Source of the DNA: an uncultured Christensenellaceae bacterium
GTDB taxonomy: Bacteria > Bacillota > Clostridia > Christensenellales > Borkfalkiaceae
Direction: 5' to 3'
Assembly: GCA_910587625.1 (NCBI GenBank)
Contig: CAJUMW010000004.1
Location: forward strand, 104,329 to 133,877
Length of the DNA stretch: 29,549 nt
The notes beneath the pieces were generated by a model that had not been told where the DNA came from, did not search any database, and saw only the letters and a program-made list of their open reading frames with translations. A program made the translations under genes and the position numbers. Shown here one piece after another: positions 14,917 through 23,183 of this stretch; within the stretch, counting starts at the first letter, position 1, and the number at the start of each line of letters is the position of its first letter.

Positions 14917-14945
14917 TTTACATAAAAGAGAAAATTTGTTATAAT
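14917..14945 (+). promoter_or_regulatory. Sigma-A promoter for the aminotransferase gene
   Basis: TTTACA, 17 bases, TATAAT, 25 bases before the ATG at 14971. One mismatch in the -35 box. Confidence 0.87.
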
Positions 14946-14970
14946 CAATAAAAAGCAGAGCGGTAATAAA

Positions 14971-16164
14971 ATGATAAATCAAAAAACAGTTAAACTCGGA
15001 ACGGTTCGCTCGTCTATAAGGGAACTGTTCGAGTATGGAAAAAAACGAAAAGCCGAAATAGGAGAGGACAAAGTTTTTGACTTTTCAATCGGTAATCCCA
15101 GTGTTTCCGCACCTACGGAAGTCAGCGACGCACTCATAGAAATAATAAAAACTTACGACCCCGTTTTTTTACACGGCTACACTTCTGCACAGGGGGATTA
15201 TAGTGTAAGAAAGACCCTTGCGGAATACATAAACGCAAGGTTTGACACTTTGCTTGACGCCGATTGTCTGTATCTTACTTGCGGCGCGGCCGCCTCGCTT
15301 ACGATAGCTTTTAACGCGCTGTTAAACAGTGGAGACGAGGTTTTGGTTCCTGCACCGTTTTTCCCTGAATACAGGGTATTTATCGAGCACGCCGGCGGCA
15401 AATTTGTAGCGGTGGACGGAGTTGCCGAAACTTTTCAGTTGGATTTGGAAAAGCTTGAAAGCCTTATTACACCCAACACAAAAGCCGTTCTAATCAACTC
15501 TCCAAACAACCCGAGCGGCGTAGTTTATCCCGAAAAAGATATTAAATTGCTGTGTGAAATTCTTGAAAAGTATTCAAAGAAGTTCGGCAATCCTATCTAT
15601 CTTATTTCGGACGAACCTTATCGGGAGTTGGTGTATGACGACGCTATAAAAGTGCCCTACGTTATGAACTATTACGCGCATTCTTTGGTCTGCTATTCGT
15701 ACTCCAAAAGCTTGTCGCTTCCGGGAGAAAGAATAGGATATATTGCGGTCAACAATCAAATGCCCGGGTTTAAAGAAGTTTATGCAAGTATCTGCGGCGC
15801 GGGAAGGGTTTTGGGTTTTGTTTGCGCGCCCAATCTTTTTCAGCAGCTTATAAAAAAAGTTTATAACGTAACTTCGGATATTTCAATTTATAAACGCAAC
15901 CGCGACAGACTCTATTGTATTTTGAAGGATTGCGGTTACCGGGTTGTTAAGCCCGACGGCGCGTTTTATATGTTTGTTAAGTCTCCCGAAGAGGATTCCA
16001 AGGCGTTCTGCGAAAGGGCTAAAAAATACGAACTGTTGATAGTGCCCGGCGATGACTTCGGCGGCAAGGGTTATGCGCGCGTTTCATACTGTGTTTTGCC
16101 CGAAACAATCGAGAAATCGGCTGCTGCGTTCAGGGCTTTGTCTGAAAGCTATAAACTTATATAG
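14971..16164 (+). CDS. Class I/II PLP-dependent aminotransferase (AspC-like)
   Basis: 397 residues of fold type I. PLP contacts are in place: Asn180 (NSPNNPSG), Asp214 and Tyr217 (SDEPYREL), Lys246 for the Schiff base (YSYSKSLSLPGERIGY) and Arg254; the C-terminal substrate Arg is in GYARVSY. The best match is an aspartate/aromatic-type aminotransferase; the amino donor is not fixed by the sequence. Its own promoter is upstream. The stop codon is immediately followed by the -35 box of the ruvC promoter. Confidence 0.88.
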   Translation: MINQKTVKLGTVRSSIRELFEYGKKRKAEIGEDKVFDFSIGNPSVSAPTEVSDALIEIIKTYDPVFLHGYTSAQGDYSVRKTLAEYINARFDTLLDADCLYLTCGAAASLTIAFNALLNSGDEVLVPAPFFPEYRVFIEHAGGKFVAVDGVAETFQLDLEKLESLITPNTKAVLINSPNNPSGVVYPEKDIKLLCEILEKYSKKFGNPIYLISDEPYRELVYDDAIKVPYVMNYYAHSLVCYSYSKSLSLPGERIGYIAVNNQMPGFKEVYASICGAGRVLGFVCAPNLFQQLIKKVYNVTSDISIYKRNRDRLYCILKDCGYRVVKPDGAFYMFVKSPEEDSKAFCERAKKYELLIVPGDDFGGKGYARVSYCVLPETIEKSAAAFRALSESYKLI

Positions 16165-16192
16165 TTGACATAAATTTTAAATTTATTAAAAT
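16165..16192 (+). promoter_or_regulatory. Promoter placed for a leaderless ruvC transcript
   Basis: TTGACA directly after the aminotransferase stop, 16 bases, TAAAAT at 16187-16192. A start site 7-8 bases downstream would fall on or next to the A of the ruvC ATG at 16200. Confidence 0.6.
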
Positions 16193-16199
16193 AATTTTG

Positions 16200-16697
16200 A
16201 TGATAATATTAGGTCTTGACCCCGGGCTTGCAACAATGGGCTACGGCGTTGTGGAAAAACTTAAAAACGATAATACGGTTGCAATAGATTACGGCGTGGT
16301 TCTCACTCCCAAGACGGAAAGTCTGCCCGTAAGGCTTGCAATGCTCGAAGAGGGAATAAACAAAATACTTTTAAAATACAAACCCGACGAAATTGCCGTT
16401 GAGGAACTGTTTTTTTCAAAAAATATCACGACGGGCATACCCGTGGCGCATGCAAGGGGAGTTATGTTGTTGACTTGCATTAAATATTGCGGCAAGCTAT
16501 ATGAATATACTCCCAATCAAATAAAACAATCGCTTACCGGCTATGGGAAGGCCGATAAGGTGCAGATGATGCACGTTGTAACGTCGCTTCTGCACCTCAA
16601 TAAAATTCCCCGTCCGGACGATGCGGCGGACGCTCTTGCCGTTGCACTGTGTCATGCTCACACTTCTCGTTTCGGCAGGATGTTCGGCATTCAATAG
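16200..16697 (+). CDS. ruvC: Holliday junction resolvase RuvC
   Basis: 165 residues from the ATG at 16200. Catalytic acids: Asp7 (LGLDPG), Glu68 (AVEELFF), Asp141 and Asp144 (RPDDAADALA). It cuts Holliday junctions held by RuvAB during recombination repair. There is no ribosome site before the start, and the promoter position suggests a leaderless message. It heads the cluster ruvC-ruvA-ruvB-queA-tgt, a common Firmicute order. Confidence 0.95.
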   Translation: MIILGLDPGLATMGYGVVEKLKNDNTVAIDYGVVLTPKTESLPVRLAMLEEGINKILLKYKPDEIAVEELFFSKNITTGIPVAHARGVMLLTCIKYCGKLYEYTPNQIKQSLTGYGKADKVQMMHVVTSLLHLNKIPRPDDAADALAVALCHAHTSRFGRMFGIQ

Positions 16698-16704
16698 GAG
16701 AAAT

Positions 16705-17295
16705 ATGATAGGATTTATAAAAGGCAAAATTTTATCTCTGACCGCCGATACCGCGCTCATTGAAACGGCTTCCGGGATAGGTTTCGAAGTGTTGGTTACA
16801 GGTTCGGCATTTTCAAAGATTTCCGGCAAAAAAGAAGCCGAACTCTATACATATATGCACGTCAAAGAGGACGGCGTAGCGCTGTACGGATTTTCGTCGC
16901 TTGAAGAAAAGGAGATGTTTTTAAAGCTGGTTTCCGTTTCGGGCGTGGGTCCTAAAATGGGGATAGCCGTGCTTTCGGCAATGACGGTCGGAGACCTTGC
17001 CGCCGCAATAGCAACTGACGACGTAAAGCGTCTGTCGGCAGTCAAGGGGCTCGGTAAAAAGACGGCGGAACGCATTATTTTGGAATTGCGCGAAAAGGTT
17101 GCCGCAAATATCACTGTTTCCGAAAGAGGAGAAGCTGTTACGGTACAAATAGGCTCCGGCGACGAGGATGCGGTGGTCGCGCTGATGACACTCGGTTTTA
17201 CTCGTGCCGAGAGTATGCGCGCAATATCAAAAGCCAAGGACAGCGGAGCGACGCAAATAGAGGATATCATAAGACTTGCTTTGCAGGGAATGTAA
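16705..17295 (+). CDS. ruvA: Holliday junction branch migration protein RuvA
   Basis: 196 residues from the ATG at 16705, which follows TAGGAG; upstream in-frame codons lie inside ruvC. Domain I (OB fold, MIGFIKGKILSL to about 65), domain II with two helix-hairpin-helix motifs (VSGVGPKMGIAVL and VKGLGKKTAERIILEL), and domain III, a UBA-like end (VVALMTLGFTRAESMRAI). RuvA tetramers bind the four-way junction and load RuvB. Confidence 0.96.
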   Translation: MIGFIKGKILSLTADTALIETASGIGFEVLVTGSAFSKISGKKEAELYTYMHVKEDGVALYGFSSLEEKEMFLKLVSVSGVGPKMGIAVLSAMTVGDLAAAIATDDVKRLSAVKGLGKKTAERIILELREKVAANITVSERGEAVTVQIGSGDEDAVVALMTLGFTRAESMRAISKAKDSGATQIEDIIRLALQGM

Positions 17296-17317
17296 TTAAA
17301 AGAAATAAGGTAAAAAG

Positions 17318-18388
17318 ATGTTTTTCGACGACGAGGACTTCGGCGCTGATGAAGAAAGGCTTGTTCAAAGCACAAAGGGTGATTACGATTTTGAAGAAAA
17401 CGTATTAAGACCCAAGACGCTTGACGGCTATATCGGACAGGGCAAAGTCAAAGAAAATTTAAAAGTCTATATGGACGCGGCAAAAAAGAGGGGCGAGGTA
17501 TTGGAACACGTCCTTTTATACGGCGCGCCCGGATTAGGCAAAACGACGCTTGCGCATATAATATCAAATGAAATGGGCGGTAATTTAAAGTTAACCTCTG
17601 CACCGGCAATCGAGCGCAGCGGGGACTTAGCGGCTATTTTAACAAATTTAAACGACGGGGACGTCTTGTTTATAGATGAAATTCACAGGCTCAACCACAG
17701 CGTCGAAGAAATTTTATATTCGGCAATGGAGGACTATGCGCTAGACATAATTGTCGGCAAGGGGCCCAGCGCTCGCAACATAAGGTTTTCTTTAAAAAGA
17801 TTTACGCTCATAGGTGCAACCACTCGTGCCGGTATGATTGCAAACCCTTTACGCGACAGGTTCGGCATTATCTGCCGTCTTGAAATGTACACGCCCGACG
17901 AGCTTAAACGTATAGTTACTCGCAGTGCGGAAATGCTGGGTATTAAAATCGAGGACGCGGCTGCAAGCGAGGTGGCGCGCCGTTCGAGGGGAACTCCCCG
18001 TATAGCAAACAGACTTTTAAAGCGCGTGCGTGACTTTTCGACTATCAACAATAACCCCACCGTAACTCAGTCCGATGCAAAATACGCTCTCTCAAAAATG
18101 GAGGTGGACGAGCTTGGTTTAGACGAAGTCGACCGCGCGCTGCTTCGGGCAATGATAGAAAAATTCGACGGACGTCCCGTGGGGCTTGAAACGCTTGCGG
18201 CTACAATAAACGAGGATGCCGGTACAATAGAGGATGTCTATGAACCCTATCTCTTGCAACTGGGATTTATTGCAAGAACGCCTCGCGGCAGAATGATACT
18301 CCGCGGAGGGTACGAGCATCTTGGTTACAGCATTACCGAAAGTCAGCGCAAACAGATATCTTTGTTTGATAAAAACGAGGGCGAGTAG
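17318..18388 (+). CDS. ruvB: Holliday junction branch migration ATPase RuvB
   Basis: 356 residues, AAA+ ATPase. Walker A GAPGLGKT (69-76), Walker B VLFIDEIH (116-123), sensor 1 region GATTRAG, arginine finger region PLRDRFG, and the winged-helix C-terminus with GRMILRGGYEHLG-type ending. It drives branch migration with RuvA. The ATG is about 23 bases after ruvA, with AATAAGG upstream. One base separates its stop from the queA start. Confidence 0.97.
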   Translation: MFFDDEDFGADEERLVQSTKGDYDFEENVLRPKTLDGYIGQGKVKENLKVYMDAAKKRGEVLEHVLLYGAPGLGKTTLAHIISNEMGGNLKLTSAPAIERSGDLAAILTNLNDGDVLFIDEIHRLNHSVEEILYSAMEDYALDIIVGKGPSARNIRFSLKRFTLIGATTRAGMIANPLRDRFGIICRLEMYTPDELKRIVTRSAEMLGIKIEDAAASEVARRSRGTPRIANRLLKRVRDFSTINNNPTVTQSDAKYALSKMEVDELGLDEVDRALLRAMIEKFDGRPVGLETLAATINEDAGTIEDVYEPYLLQLGFIARTPRGRMILRGGYEHLGYSITESQRKQISLFDKNEGE

Positions 18389-18389
18389 A

Positions 18390-19415
18390 ATGCAGTTTAC
18401 AAAAAAAGATTTTTATTATGACTTGCCCGAGGAGCAAATCGCTCAAACGCCTGCAAATCCGCGCGATTGCTCTCGTTTGCTTGTATATGACAGAACTACA
18501 AAACACACCGAACATAAAATTTTCAGGGATATTACCGATTATCTTAAAGAGGGTGACGTTCTCGTTGTAAATAACACAAAAGTTTTACCGGCAAGGCTTT
18601 TTGCGCATACTCAAAACGGCGGCGCGGTTGAAGTGTTGCTGTTAAAAAGGCTTAACATTAATAGGTGGGAAGTGCTCGTAAAGCCGGGTAAAAAATGTAC
18701 TACCGGGAAAAAGCTTGTTATTTCAGACGAACTGTCGCTTACGGTCGAGGATATAACTCCATCTGGAGAACGTATAGTCGTATTTGAATACGAGGGAGTG
18801 TTCGAAGAAATTCTCGAAAAGCTGGGCTCGATGCCTTTGCCCCCATACATAAAGGAAAAGCTTGAAGATAAGACGAGATATCAAACTGTTTACGCAAAGT
18901 TCGACGGCTCGGCTGCCGCTCCAACGGCGGGTCTGCATTTTACGCCTGAACTTATTCAAAAAATTAAAGCAAAGGGCGTACAGATTGCCGAGGTTTTGTT
19001 GCACGTAGGTCTTGGAACGTTCAGACCCGTTAAGGAGGAAATTATTACTGACCACAAGATGCACTCGGAATATTTCGAAGTGAGTGCGGAGGCGGCTGAA
19101 ATAATAAACTCGGCAAAGCGTGAAGGCAGGCGCGTAATTGCCGTAGGTACAACCTCTGTTCGTACTCTCGAAAGTGCAACCGACGAAAGCGGTTTGATAA
19201 TTCCGCAAAAGGGCAACACGCAAATTTTTATTTATCCGCCCTATAAATTTAAGTGTGTAGACGCGCTAATAACAAACTTTCACTTGCCCGAGAGTACGCT
19301 GATAATGCTTGTTGCGGCAATGACGGGCAGGGAAGAAATACTCGGTCTATATAAATTGGCGGTCGACAGCGGTTATCGGTTTTTTTCGTTCGGTGACGCT
19401 ATGATGATTGTATAA
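18390..19415 (+). CDS. queA: S-adenosylmethionine:tRNA ribosyltransferase-isomerase
   Basis: 341 residues from the ATG at 18390; the longer open frame lies inside ruvB. The start matches QueA (FYYDLPEEQIAQTPANPRD, then CSRLL), with VVNNTKVLPARLF, the GLHFTPEL active-region motif, VGLGTFRPV and NFHLPESTLIMLV. It transfers the ribosyl part of SAM to 7-aminomethyl-7-deazaguanine in tRNA to form epoxyqueuosine. The ribosome site is within the ruvB end (GAGGGCGAG). It works directly downstream of Tgt in the same pathway. Confidence 0.96.
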   Translation: MQFTKKDFYYDLPEEQIAQTPANPRDCSRLLVYDRTTKHTEHKIFRDITDYLKEGDVLVVNNTKVLPARLFAHTQNGGAVEVLLLKRLNINRWEVLVKPGKKCTTGKKLVISDELSLTVEDITPSGERIVVFEYEGVFEEILEKLGSMPLPPYIKEKLEDKTRYQTVYAKFDGSAAAPTAGLHFTPELIQKIKAKGVQIAEVLLHVGLGTFRPVKEEIITDHKMHSEYFEVSAEAAEIINSAKREGRRVIAVGTTSVRTLESATDESGLIIPQKGNTQIFIYPPYKFKCVDALITNFHLPESTLIMLVAAMTGREEILGLYKLAVDSGYRFFSFGDAMMIV

Positions 19416-19434
19416 TAAATTATAATAATAAACT

Positions 19435-20553
19435 ATGAGTAAAAATTTTTCATTTGAACTACAACATATCGACAAATATACGGGCGCACGAGCAGGCGTT
19501 TATCACACGCCTCACGGAGATATAAAAACCCCGGTGTACATGCCCGTCGGAACGCAGGCAACCGTCAAGGGAGTATACCCGCGCGATTTAAAAGAGGCAG
19601 GTTCGCAAATTATTTTATCGAATACCTATCATCTGTATTTGCGCCCCGGCGATGAGCTGGTCAAAAAAGCAGGCGGACTTCATAAATTTATGAATTGGGA
19701 TCGACCTATATTGACGGATAGCGGTGGTTTTCAGGTTTTTTCTTTGACAAAGTTGAATAAAATCAAAGAAGAAGGGGTATATTTCAATTCGCATATAGAC
19801 GGATCCAAGCATTTGTTTACTCCCGAAAAGGTTATTTCAATAGAAGAAAACCTCGGTGCGGATATTATTATGCAGTTTGACCAATGCAGTGAATACGGTT
19901 ACACTCACGAGCAGGCGGAAGCGGCTATGAATAAAACGTATAATTGGCTAAAACGCTGTCTTGACGCAAAATCGCGCGACGACCAGGCACTGTTTCCCAT
20001 AGTTCAGGGTAATATGTACGACGATTTAAGAATGCAAAGTTTAAAGCTTGCAAAGCCGCACGCAACGGACGGTATAGCCATAGGCGGACTTTCCGTGGGA
20101 GAACCCAAACAGCGCATGTATGAAATACTTGAACTTATTCGTCCCGAGCTTCCTGAAAGCGTGCCCAGATATTTAATGGGTGTAGGCAGTCCGGATTGCC
20201 TTATCGAGGGAGTAAAGCGCGGAGTGGATATGTTTGACTGCGTGCTTGCTACAAGAATTGCACGAAACGGCACTGCGTTTACGTCTAATGGTAAAGCCGT
20301 CGTTAGAAACGCCGTTTACGCCGAAGATTTTACTGCGCTCGATGAAAAATGCGGCTGCTACTGTTGTAAAAATTACACTAAGGCGTATTTAAGACACCTC
20401 ATAAACGTAAATGAAATGCTTGCGCCAATGTTGTTAAGTCTGCACAATATTACCTTTCTTCACAAGCTTATGTCTGATATGCGCGAGGCGATTTTTGCCG
20501 ACAGCTTAAACGACTTTGCCGCTCAATTTTATTCGGAATTTGGCAAAGAGTGA
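19435..20553 (+). CDS. tgt: Queuine/preQ1 tRNA-guanine transglycosylase
   Basis: 372 residues. TIM barrel with the catalytic DSGGFQVFSL segment, the second active Asp in MFDCVLATR, and a C-terminal zinc site (CGCYCC followed by a His, about residues 305-335). It exchanges guanine-34 for preQ1 in tRNAs with GUN anticodons, namely Asp, Asn, His and Tyr. Two such tRNA genes, Asp and Tyr, are in this window. It follows queA by 19 bases. Confidence 0.97.
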   Translation: MSKNFSFELQHIDKYTGARAGVYHTPHGDIKTPVYMPVGTQATVKGVYPRDLKEAGSQIILSNTYHLYLRPGDELVKKAGGLHKFMNWDRPILTDSGGFQVFSLTKLNKIKEEGVYFNSHIDGSKHLFTPEKVISIEENLGADIIMQFDQCSEYGYTHEQAEAAMNKTYNWLKRCLDAKSRDDQALFPIVQGNMYDDLRMQSLKLAKPHATDGIAIGGLSVGEPKQRMYEILELIRPELPESVPRYLMGVGSPDCLIEGVKRGVDMFDCVLATRIARNGTAFTSNGKAVVRNAVYAEDFTALDEKCGCYCCKNYTKAYLRHLINVNEMLAPMLLSLHNITFLHKLMSDMREAIFADSLNDFAAQFYSEFGKE

Positions 20554-20612
20554 TATAAAACAGATGGTTTAGTGAAAGTTTTGTGGCATTTGAATTTTTT
20601 CGATAAAAATGC

Positions 20613-20641
20613 TTGCAAAAATTTATAAAAAATATTATAGT
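20613..20641 (+). promoter_or_regulatory. Promoter of yajC
   Basis: TTGCAA, 17 bases, TATAGT, 28 bases before the yajC ATG. Confidence 0.78.
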
Positions 20642-20669
20642 TAAATAAATTAAAAAAATCGGAGTTAAT

Positions 20670-21227
20670 ATGTTACATTCATTACTTGATACAGCCGCAA
20701 CCGACAACGGTATGAATTATGCTATGCTTGCAATTATAGCAGTGCTTGTTGTCGTTATAGTAGTTTTCTATTTTATCAGCAGTAAAAAAAGAAAAAAGCA
20801 AGAGCAGGACGCTAAAGATTTAATTGATGCGGTAGGTCCCGGCAATAAAGTTAAAACTATCGGCGGTATTTGCGGTATAGTAGTTGAAGTTGATAACGAG
20901 GAAAATACCTTTGTTCTTGAAACAGGTTCCGAAAATTCCGGTAAAAGCTATATAAAGTTTGATAAACAGGCTATTTTCCAGACCGACGCAGTCGTCGAGC
21001 ATAAGGAAGATAAGGCAGAATCCGACGAAGTTACGGAAAATTCAGAAGCACCTGTAATTCCCGAAGCTACCGAAAGCGCGCCCGTTGAAACTGAGGAAGT
21101 GCCCGTTGAAGCACCCGTTTCGACAGAGGGACAAGTTTCGCTATCCGAAAATGATGAAGCCGCAGAAGGCGAGCAGCCAGAAATGTTAAAAAAGAAAAAG
21201 AACGGTAAGACCAAAGAAGATAAATAA
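20670..21227 (+). CDS. yajC: Sec translocase accessory subunit YajC
   Basis: 185 residues. A single membrane helix (about 17-37) is followed by the YajC cytoplasmic domain FISSKKRKKQEQDAKDL and GNKVKTIGGICGIVVEV. YajC associates with SecDF-YidC at the translocon. The protein is about twice the usual length because of an acidic Glu/Pro/Ala-rich tail (about 110-170) ending in a Lys-rich stretch. SecD/SecF genes are not next to it; a TIGR04086-type gene follows. The ribosome site is CGGAG. Confidence 0.9.
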   Translation: MLHSLLDTAATDNGMNYAMLAIIAVLVVVIVVFYFISSKKRKKQEQDAKDLIDAVGPGNKVKTIGGICGIVVEVDNEENTFVLETGSENSGKSYIKFDKQAIFQTDAVVEHKEDKAESDEVTENSEAPVIPEATESAPVETEEVPVEAPVSTEGQVSLSENDEAAEGEQPEMLKKKKNGKTKEDK

Positions 21228-21243
21228 GTTAAATTCTAAATTC

Positions 21244-21277
21244 AAAAACCTCTGCATAGATTAAAGCAGAGGTTTTT
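21244..21277 (+). terminator. Terminator after yajC that overlaps the next gene's ribosome site
   Basis: Stem AAAAACCTCTGC/GCAGAGGTTTTT with a 10-base loop and a T-run ending one base before the next ATG (21279). The AGAGG in the right arm is the only candidate ribosome site for that gene. Confidence 0.88.
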
Positions 21278-21278
21278 T

Positions 21279-21650
21279 ATGAGCAAAGACATTTTTCAAA
21301 TTTTAAAGGCGGTGCTTGCCGCTGTACTTGTTTCACTTGTATTCGTTTTACTTTTTACCATAATAATTCAGCTTTTTACCTTACCTATCGAGGCCGTAAA
21401 ACCCGTAAATCAAGTTTTTAAAATTATATCCATTGCGCTTGGCGGAATTATTTTTATACGCGGCGAAAGAGGTCTAATAAAGGGCGTAATTTACGGCATA
21501 ATAGCCGTTGTAATTACGTTTTTGCTCTACGGGCTTATTTCTTTTTCGCTTCAAATAAGTTGGATGTTTTTGCTTGAAATACTTATCGGCGCGATAGCCG
21601 GCGGAATTTCGGGCGTAATTGCCGTCAATATTGAATTGTCAAGTAAATAA
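21279..21650 (+). CDS. TIGR04086-type four-helix membrane protein
   Basis: 123 residues with four membrane helices (about 9-31, 43-60, 67-88, 93-117). Position directly after yajC and the pattern GGIIFIRGERGLIKGVIYG resemble the TIGR04086 family found beside yajC and the SCIFF peptide locus in Clostridia. The function is unknown. It starts right behind the T-run of the yajC terminator, so it may be expressed by read-through. The next host gene expected on its right is absent because the mobile element begins here. Confidence 0.7.
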   Translation: MSKDIFQILKAVLAAVLVSLVFVLLFTIIIQLFTLPIEAVKPVNQVFKIISIALGGIIFIRGERGLIKGVIYGIIAVVITFLLYGLISFSLQISWMFLLEILIGAIAGGISGVIAVNIELSSK

Positions 21651-21673
21651 TGCAAAAAAGTTTGAAAATTTTT

Positions 21674-21759
21674 AAAAGACGGCTTAAAAGTGCTAAAATC
21701 GGGGTTAGATAAGGCGAAAAACCTTATCTAACAGACCGAAACACCGCAAACCGTCTTTT
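21674..21759. repeat. Nested inverted repeats at the left edge of the element
   Basis: An outer 9-bp pair AAAAGACGG/CCGTCTTTT encloses an inner perfect 11-bp hairpin GTTAGATAAGG/CCTTATCTAAC with a 7-base loop (21704-21732). The right outer arm runs into TTTTTC, so it may act as the terminator for the host gene to its left. It may also be an end of the element recognised by the transposase. Confidence 0.55.
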
Positions 21760-21803
21760 TCTTTACACGCCAAAACAGCAAGCCTTTTCAGCTTGCCTAT
21801 TTC

Positions 21804-21945
21804 GCGCAGCACGTTGACCCAGGAACAAAGCGACGTTAATTGACTTCGATTTTTAACCGCGCTTATTAGCGCAGCACATTAACCCAGAAAACTAACAACC
21901 AGTTGTGAAGCCTGGAACTTGACCCAGCTTACAAACCACGTTTAA
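21804..21945. repeat. Structured repeat block, copies R1 and R2
   Basis: Two copies of a unit beginning GCGCAGCACRTTRACCCAG start at 21804 and 21869. The second continues with CTAACAACC and AAGCCTGGAACTTGACCCAG up to the transposase stop, and matches the single copy at 25277-25355 over about 80 bases. On the minus strand each unit reads CTGGGTYAAYGTGCTGCGC and can form short GCGC hairpins. No coding content. Confidence 0.75.
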
Positions 21946-22991
21946 ATTGCTTGTAACTGTTCGTTGAACTTTTCGGCGGCAGTTGCAAAACCGAATATTT
22001 CGCGCGGATATGCGTTTACCCAATTTTCACACGCTTGCACAGCCCTATCCGAGATAACCGCAAAGTCCGTGCCTTTCGGAAACTTACGGCGAATATCCCT
22101 ATTCAAGCGTTCATTTGTGCCACGCTCGCACGAAGTGTAAGGGTGACAGTAATAAACATTTAACCGCTTGCCGCCGTAAATCGACTTTTCCAAACCGTTA
22201 AAGTCCGAGAACTCAACGCCGTTGTCAACCGTGATACTTTTAAAAATCTTACGGAACAACTTGCCGTAACGCTTTTCAAGTTTGTTTACGCAACGCACGA
22301 CAGTTTCAGTTTTCTTATTCGGCATACGCATAATAATTTCATAGCGTGTTAAGCGTTCAGAGAAAACCAAAAGCGCACTTGTCGCGCCTTGCTTACTGCA
22401 CACGCAGTCCATTTCCCAATGACCGAAAGTATCACGAGCGAAAATTTCCAACGGGCGTTTTTCTATACTTGTACCTTTCGGCGGACGTTTAACCGTTGCT
22501 TTACGGTATTGCTTTTTACGTTGACCCATAGGACAATTCCGCATTGAAACGTTCATAAAAATTCCCATTTCGATATAACGATACATTGTTGTTTTACTTA
22601 TAACAGTTTTGCAAGGCTTATTACGCTTGATTTCCCCACATACCGCACACGGCGCGATACCGTCAACCAAAACCCGCTTTTCCACATAGCGGATAAAATC
22701 AAAGTCATTGCCGATTTTCAACGGCGCACCCTTTGAAGTCATATTCAAGCGGTATTTGTTTTCAGCTATATCCGCGCTATATATCTTGTATGTTTTAAAA
22801 CCTTTAAAATCACCGAATATATCATTAACGCTTTTGCGCTGTTCGCATTCACCGCGTTTAATTTCACGATAAACCGTTGAAAGATTTACGCCGAGCAATT
22901 CGGCAATTTTACGTTTAGGCAAATCAGCTTGTAAAAAGCCTTCTAATTGTCTGCGTTGTGTTAATGTTAAATATTTTGACCCTTTTTTCAT
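21942..22991 (-). CDS. IS30-family DDE transposase
   Basis: 349 residues. N-terminal helix-turn-helix (about 8-46, LTQRRQLEGFLQADLPKRKI then LGVNLSTVYREIKRG), as in IS30. The RNase H-like core carries Asp195 (HWEMDCV), Asp256 (ITVDNGVEF) and the glutamate region CERGTNERLNRDIRRKFPKG (Glu289/Glu294), the IS30 signature. The ribosome site AAGGAC precedes the ATG. No pair of terminal inverted repeats bracketing only this gene was found, which argues against an independent IS and for a role as the element's integrase. It lies at the left end, downstream of Rep on the same strand. Confidence 0.92.
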   Translation of the reverse strand: MKKGSKYLTLTQRRQLEGFLQADLPKRKIAELLGVNLSTVYREIKRGECEQRKSVNDIFGDFKGFKTYKIYSADIAENKYRLNMTSKGAPLKIGNDFDFIRYVEKRVLVDGIAPCAVCGEIKRNKPCKTVISKTTMYRYIEMGIFMNVSMRNCPMGQRKKQYRKATVKRPPKGTSIEKRPLEIFARDTFGHWEMDCVCSKQGATSALLVFSERLTRYEIIMRMPNKKTETVVRCVNKLEKRYGKLFRKIFKSITVDNGVEFSDFNGLEKSIYGGKRLNVYYCHPYTSCERGTNERLNRDIRRKFPKGTDFAVISDRAVQACENWVNAYPREIFGFATAAEKFNEQLQAI

Positions 22992-23047
22992 TTGTATTCC
23001 GTCCTTGTGTATTATTTATAACCCGATTTTTAGGCAAATGGCAATTA

Positions 23048-23106
23048 CGCGACACTTTATCATAGACGAGCCGCGCGCCTGCGGCGCGCGGTGATAAAGT
23101 GCCGCG
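23048..23106. repeat. Large compound hairpin, candidate replication origin or packaging signal
   Basis: Outer arms CGCGACACTTTATCA and TGATAAAGTGCCGCG pair at 14 of 15 positions. Inside, a perfect 9-bp GC stem CCGCGCGCC/GGCGCGCGG closes a 3-base loop, with an 8-base bulge on the left side only. Such extended hairpins are typical of rolling-circle origins and filamentous-phage packaging signals. Confidence 0.6.
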
Positions 23107-23141
23107 CTTCGACCGACAGACAGACCGATAAAAGCGGTAAA

Positions 23142-23183
23142 AAGGGCGGTTTTGCCGCGAACCTGCTTGCAAAAACCGCCCTT
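23142..23183 (-). terminator. Terminator-like hairpin after Rep
   Basis: Arms AAGGGCGGTTTTGC and GCAAAAACCGCCCTT pair with a single bulged A around a 13-base loop. On the minus strand the hairpin is followed by TTTTTACC, so it could end the Rep transcript. Confidence 0.65.

Noticed and set aside
21942..22991. A free-standing IS30 insertion sequence
   Set aside because: No terminal inverted repeats bracketing only this gene were found by eye; the gene is better read as part of the larger element, though short diverged ends could have been missed.
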